A stretch of 64,000 nucleotides of DNA from Acorus gramineus (lineage: Eukaryota > Streptophyta > Magnoliopsida > Acorales > Acoraceae): the NCBI GenBank assembly GCA_030737835.1, contig CM060854.1, positions 15,887,213 through 15,951,212 on the forward strand, read 5' to 3'. The translations under genes and the position numbers were made by a program. Positions 59,891 through 64,000 of this stretch are shown piece by piece. Numbering within the stretch: the stretch's first letter is position 1; each line of letters starts with the position of its first letter. The notes below the pieces were generated by a model that had not been told where the DNA came from, searched no databases, and worked only from the letters and a program-made list of their open reading frames with translations.

Positions 59891-60600
59891 GCAAGTATTG
59901 TGGACACGAAGGCGGAAAAGGCAAGTATCGAAGGTACATCAGTGGTCGCAAAATTTCCTGAAGTTTTTCCAGACGACCTACCGGGATTGCCGCTCAATCG
60001 TGAAATTGAATTTTCTATCGATCTAATCCCTGGTACTGAACTGATATCGAAAGCTTCTTATCGAATGGCAACTGCAGAATTGACAGATTTGAAGGCTCAA
60101 TTGGAAGAACTGCTAGAGAAAGAATTTGCATGACCAAGTGTGTCTCCTTGGAGTGCACCAGTATTGTTCGTCAGAAAGAAGAACGGTTCGTTGCGTCTAT
60201 ACATCGATTACCGTCAGCTGATAAAAGACAATCAAGAACCGATATCCTCTTCTGAGAATAAATGACTTGTTCATCAACTTCAGGGAGCTACGGTTTTCTC
60301 CAAGATGGACTTAAGGTCAGGCTAATACCAGTTGAAGATCAAGAAGAAGGACATTCCGAAGACGGCCTTTCGCACTCGATATGGGCATTATGAGTTTCTA
60401 GTCATGCCGTTTGGTTTGACAAATGCCCCTGCAGCATTGATGGACATGATGAATAGGGTCTTCAAGCCTTCTCTTGACGAGTTCGTTGTTGTCTTCATTG
60501 ATGACATTCTGATATACTCGAAGAACAAGGAAGAACATGTTGAACATCTCTGTTTGGTACTCAAGAAGCTGAATGAGCATCAACTCTACGCAAAGCTGAA
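59891..60600 (+). mobile_element. Gypsy reverse transcriptase remnant
   Basis: It contains the pre-RT signature EVFPDDLPGLPLNREIEF, RT motifs [39 protein letters not shown] and the catalytic [10 protein letters not shown] (near 60500). The order matches Ty3/gypsy of the Tekay/Del type. It is broken, and the region after the fingers/palm is missing. Confidence 0.85.
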
Positions 60601-61050
60601 TGATCATCTATTATTTTTAAGTTTTTTTTAGTTCCCTAAGGCATTGAAAAATTATCTTTAGGTCCCTCCAGCCGGATGTTGTTTAAAAATATCAAAAATA
60701 CCCTCACCCAATTATACGAAGTTTAACAATATACAAGGGAGTGCTAACAGTGTACTTGAGATACTTAACAATGTACTGAAGTGTGTTTACAGTGTACTGA
60801 AATAATTGGGCAAGGGGGCATTCTATGCGAAGGTTAACAATACACTGGGGAGTATTAACAGTGTACTAGAGATACTTCACAATGTACCGAGGAGTGTTAA
60901 CAGTATACTAAAATAATTGTACAGGGGTATTTTTAGTATTTTTGAAAAACATCCGATCGAAGGGAATTAAAGATAATTTTTCAATGCTTTGTGAACCTAA
61001 AAAAAAACTTGAAAAATTTCAGAGATCTAAAAGTAATAAACGGATGATCA
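60601..61050. mobile_element. MITE-like inverted-repeat element
   Basis: The left arm (about 60619-60715) and right arm (about 60915-61010) are inverse copies of roughly 90 bases (TTTTTTTTAG, GCATTGAAAAATTATCTTTA, CCGGATG), with TGATCATC/GATGATCA at the outermost ends. The centre holds a duplicated ~105-bp unit with CAGTGTACTG words. It has no coding sequence and no clear target duplication. The gypsy reverse transcriptase similarity stops exactly at its left edge. Confidence 0.65.
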
Positions 61051-61540
61051 CATAGACCCTAATTAATTTTTCTTAAAAAATTTCACTCAAATACTTTAGC
61101 ATAAATCCATAGGAGATGTATTTGAAAAAGATACACGCAGCCCCATTACAGCCCCAATTACAGTCCATCCCGTTTTTCTTTTTTTTAAAAAAATTCACAC
61201 ACTCATCATTTTAAGTGCATACTATTATATGAAATGAAGTATATACTAAGATACATTAGTGTATTTTTTTTCATGATAAAAAAAGAAAAAAAGAAAATTG
61301 GATCATATATTATGATAGGATCCATACACATGCAGTATATATTACATTATCATAACATATAAGACTGTAAAACAGATTATAAAAATGACTGCGTGTATCA
61401 TTTTTCCTTTTATAAGTTGGCCCGGGCCGGCCAGTGTTTTTACATCTATTAATCCGCCGTCTACTACGGTTTTTGGAAAATATATGAAGTCAGTACTGAC
61501 ATATGATCCAGAAGGGAATCTAAAACGGACGCATCAACGT
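61051..61540. other. AT-rich upstream region of the COV-like gene
   Basis: No gene or recognised repeat. The only notable feature is a TATAAG word near 61411, listed separately. Confidence 0.5.
61411..61416 (+). promoter_or_regulatory. Candidate TATA box of the COV-like gene
   Basis: TATAAG in the context CCTTTTATAAGTTGG lies about 246 bp before the ATG, which would leave a 5' leader of about 210 bases. The alternative is a TATA-less promoter with initiation in the CT-rich region near 61570. Confidence 0.25.
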
Positions 61541-61656
61541 TACTCGTTGGACGGGCTCGAAAATCTCTGACTCTCTGTTTCGAGCCTCTCTATGTGCGGA
61601 AGATTTTGGATTTTTATCTTTCCAGAATAGAAGACAGAGAAAAGAGTCGATTGGTT

Positions 61657-61821
61657 ATGGGAGACGAAAAGTCGCCGATGGCGATGGGGAACAGAGAGAG
61701 GGATCGAGAGCTATTGATACCAGTGTCTGACGCCGCCACCGCCGCCGCCGTCGACGATGACGACAAGGCCTCCTCCTCCGCCGCCTCCTCCTCCCACCAC
61801 CACCACCACTCCGGCAGAGAG

Positions 61822-61868
<47 letters not shown>

Positions 61869-63067
61869 ATTCTCAATTCACGCCGTCTTCATTGGCGATC
61901 TCGATTTGTTGTTCTAAGCGTTCTGCGACTATTATTTTGTGCGTGCTTGAGCGTTAGATTGTGTAATTTCGGTCGAATTCGTTCGGAGAAGAGCTAGAAC
62001 ATGATTTAGTTCTGTTGTGGTTTATTGAGGAGAGAAAAAAAATTAATTATTTAATTTTTTTGGGCGACAAATTTTGATTTTTGTTTGTTTTTTTTTTTTT
62101 AGGGGGGGGCGGGGTGTTATGTCCATTCAAAGTTGTTTTTTTTATTGGGGTTTTGTCTTTCTTGCTTTATTTTCTTATTTGTTGAGTTTGATTATTGAAC
62201 AATCTGGTCATCCATGTATTTTAGGGTGTGTAATATTAGGATGTTTAACAGAAGACGGAATTGTCGTTTCTGTTGTGTGAGAAATATGAGCGTTGGATAT
62301 GAGACACATTCCATTTACACTTATAAATATACACAATTAGGATGCTTCATAGTCATGCCATCACCATGATTATGTAAAGATTATCCCCAAAGACTGTTAA
62401 AGTGCTAATTGATTGATTATCATCCGTGGAGTAATTTCCACCGTTCATTAGAGTAACTGGGGTTCTTCTTCTTCCATGTTTTTCATTGAGTTTAAGGGCA
62501 TGAGCATGGTGAAATGTGGTTCCATTGGTTAGAATATACACCATTGGTCAGCATAGGCATCTATGGCAGCATTTAGTGTTTCTCTTAGTGTTTTCATTTT
62601 TTTTTCCCGCTGAGATTGTACTATATTGCTTACAACCAGTGGTATAATGTCTTTTATTTAAAAAAAAAAAAGGTAGTGCTTAGTGTTGTTGAATGGTGGT
62701 CTGGTGTTTGGCAATGGTTCTGTAAAAGCACCTTAATCTTAGATAATGCATGCTTATAACTTGATTGCGATGATATTTTTATACTAACGTTGTTTTGATG
62801 CCTCATGACTTAGTTTGGTCTATAATCTACTTTTATTGCTTCAAATTCATTCTTGAATGATATCATACAGTAACTTGCATTAACTTGAGCATGCACCCAT
62901 TACCAAGTTCTGTCTTTTACTAATGAAATCTAAGAATTTTAAAATGATGCTTTGTCTCATCTTTTCCCAAAGAAGTTATACTGTAGTTAACGGAATTTAG
63001 TTTCTACTTCACAGGCATTCTATAAGGTTGTTCGCAGTTGGGCTTCAAAAAAGTTTATGACTGGATG
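61657..63067 (+). CDS. LCV: COV/LIKE-COV family membrane protein, first two exons (gene continues beyond window)
   Basis: Exon 1 (61657-61821, 55 codons) starts at ATG with MGDEKSPMAMGNRERDRELL, close to the conserved N-terminus of plant LIKE-COV proteins (DUF502). An Ala/Asp/Ser stretch, five His and SGRE follow, before the GT donor at 61822. Exon 2 (63015-63067, 53 bases) begins after CAG and encodes AFYKVVRSWASKKFMTG plus two bases of the next codon, expected to be Cys in the family motif KKFMTGC, then GTGAGC. Intron 1 is phase 0, intron 2 phase 2. Family members are integral membrane proteins; Arabidopsis COV1 is linked to vascular patterning and the trans-Golgi network. The membrane helices and the rest lie beyond the right edge. 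The ATG is preferred over upstream in-frame codons because family similarity starts there. No break is seen; it is probably a working gene. Confidence 0.85.
61822..63014 (+). other. Intron 1 of the COV-like gene
   Basis: 1193 bases from GTCTCT to ACAG. It starts with a (TC)n(AC)n microsatellite, has T-rich runs near 62080-62105, and shows no embedded gene. Confidence 0.75.
61823..61867. repeat. (TC)n(AC)n microsatellite next to the exon 1 donor
   Basis: About 11 TC units followed by about 11 AC units start within two bases of the splice donor, so length variation could touch donor context. Confidence 0.85.
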
Positions 63068-64000
63068 GTGAGCTCCATTAATCTTCCCTATATTTATAAA
63101 AGTATGCCAAGTGTATATGAAATTTGCTTGCAGTATCTAACTGTGGTTAGTAGGATCTGTGTTTCACAATCGCTCCCTGATATACATGTGATTTGAATCT
63201 TCTTTCCCTTGACCATAACTACATAAGATGTGATTATGGATAATCCTTTGGATACCTAGCTTTGTCTGGGTTTCTAGATATCCACAAACCACAATGAGCA
63301 TCCAATAAACTGTCCACACTTTTCTTGTTAAGTTTTTATGAAAATCCCACACCTCCTGAAATAGGTAAAAGAAGTACATATTTTTAAGAAGACACTCATG
63401 TGGATAGTTGGCTAAAAATACAGTGGATGAAAGATCCTGCTCTTGTATTAGTTATATTTTCATATTGCACTATTCATGAGGACAATGTACAAATCCCGGA
63501 TTTTCGATTAAGTGTCCATAATTGCCTTCGATGTATGCAAACATGAATTTAAAGCATTAACACAAAATAATTCAGCTACTGAACGTTCAGTTTGTCAGAA
63601 TTCTGAAGACTTAACCAGTAGTTGAGAGGGTAGCATCTGCCTGCAATAAATTGCTAGATAGCTATCTAATTTCAATGCCATTAACTGGTTTAATGTAGTT
63701 TTGGAATAGATACTAATTATTCAGCCAAATATAAGATGACCTGAGATTTATGTAAATTCCATTTTCTCTCATACTTTATTTTCATGAGTATGCGTGGAAT
63801 CAATTCAATAACGCTTACTGTATGGACGCATCTGTAGAACTACATGGATGTTTATTAACTTGGTGATTGTTTCTTTAATAATTGCACTAAGGGTTTTTCT
63901 ATTCTTCCTTATGAAAATGAGGTTCCATCCCCTCGTAAACAATGTTTAGTTATGTGGATTCCTGGTGTGCTAAAAAAATTTGTTGCTACTTGTTAGTTTT
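63068..64000 (+). other. Start of intron 2 of the COV-like gene
   Basis: It begins GTGAGC and remains AT-rich to the window edge; no further exon was recognised in these 933 bases. Confidence 0.55.

Larger units (their letters stand above)
31711..60600 (+). mobile_element. Ty3/gypsy (Tekay/Del-like) retrotransposon, broken and split
   Basis: One gypsy element is scattered over 29 kb: LTR remnant (31711-32086), PBS (32091-32103), gag (32209-33230), protease (33240-33595), a 114-bp linker piece (50005-50118) and reverse transcriptase (59891-60600). It is split by the solo-LTR stack 33596-50004 and by the CACTA element 50119-59887. RNase H, integrase, any chromodomain and the 3' LTR are missing; the right end stops at a MITE-like element. 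The coding parts contain several breaks besides the insertions. The continuity of protein similarity across both junctions identifies the pieces as one element. Confidence 0.85.

Noticed and set aside
1-64000. CRISPR arrays, bacterial operons, rRNA or tRNA genes
   Set aside because: No pattern supports them; tRNA-like words are only retrotransposon primer-binding sites.

Overview
The window is nuclear DNA of a flowering plant; I cannot name the species. The evidence is a host gene of the COV/LIKE-COV family with plant-type introns at the right edge (ATG at 61657), a fragment of a plant CYP90-type cytochrome P450 gene (about 53137-54240, minus strand), and a dense stack of plant transposable elements: Ty1/copia, Ty3/gypsy of the Tekay/Del type, CACTA, MULE and LINE. 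No rRNA, tRNA, CRISPR array or bacterial-type operon was seen.

Layout. (1) 1-23630 is a Ty1/copia element on the minus strand that runs off the left edge. It was opened twice by a family of LTR elements with unusually long LTRs (about 2.4-3.7 kb), called the giant-LTR family here. The first insertion, 801-10494, is a nest of three solo LTRs. The second, 12960-23335, is the only complete copy (two LTRs, PBS, PPT) and has a decayed 3.6-kb interior. (2) 23636-33595 holds a MULE transposase fragment, a fourth solo giant LTR (25174-28515), the 3' end of a LINE, a small TIR element carrying a gypsy solo LTR, and the 5' part of a Tekay-type gypsy element. (3) 33596-50004 is a four-deep stack of five solo giant LTRs inside that gypsy element. 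(4) 50119-59887 is a CACTA element inside the same gypsy element. It contains the CYP90-like fragment, a triplicated 275-bp repeat and another solo giant LTR (54877-57956). (5) After the gypsy remnant (to about 60600) come a MITE-like inverted-repeat element, about 500 bp of AT-rich sequence, and the first two coding exons of the COV-like gene.

The giant-LTR family dominates the window: 12 LTRs, of which 10 are solo and 2 belong to the complete copy. Ends are TGTT... and ...GCGTGACA, and target duplications are 5 bp. Five copies keep a 25-bp perfect palindrome. The copies keep a G-quadruplex-prone repeat module and a pair of splice-site-like motifs that flank a variable, often extremely GC-rich, stretch. 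That stretch explains nearly all the long overlapping open frames in the window, which I regard as non-genes.

The only sequence likely to be a working host gene is the COV-like gene at the right edge, and only its start is inside the window. All insertion orders given are read from which element interrupts which and from matching target duplications.
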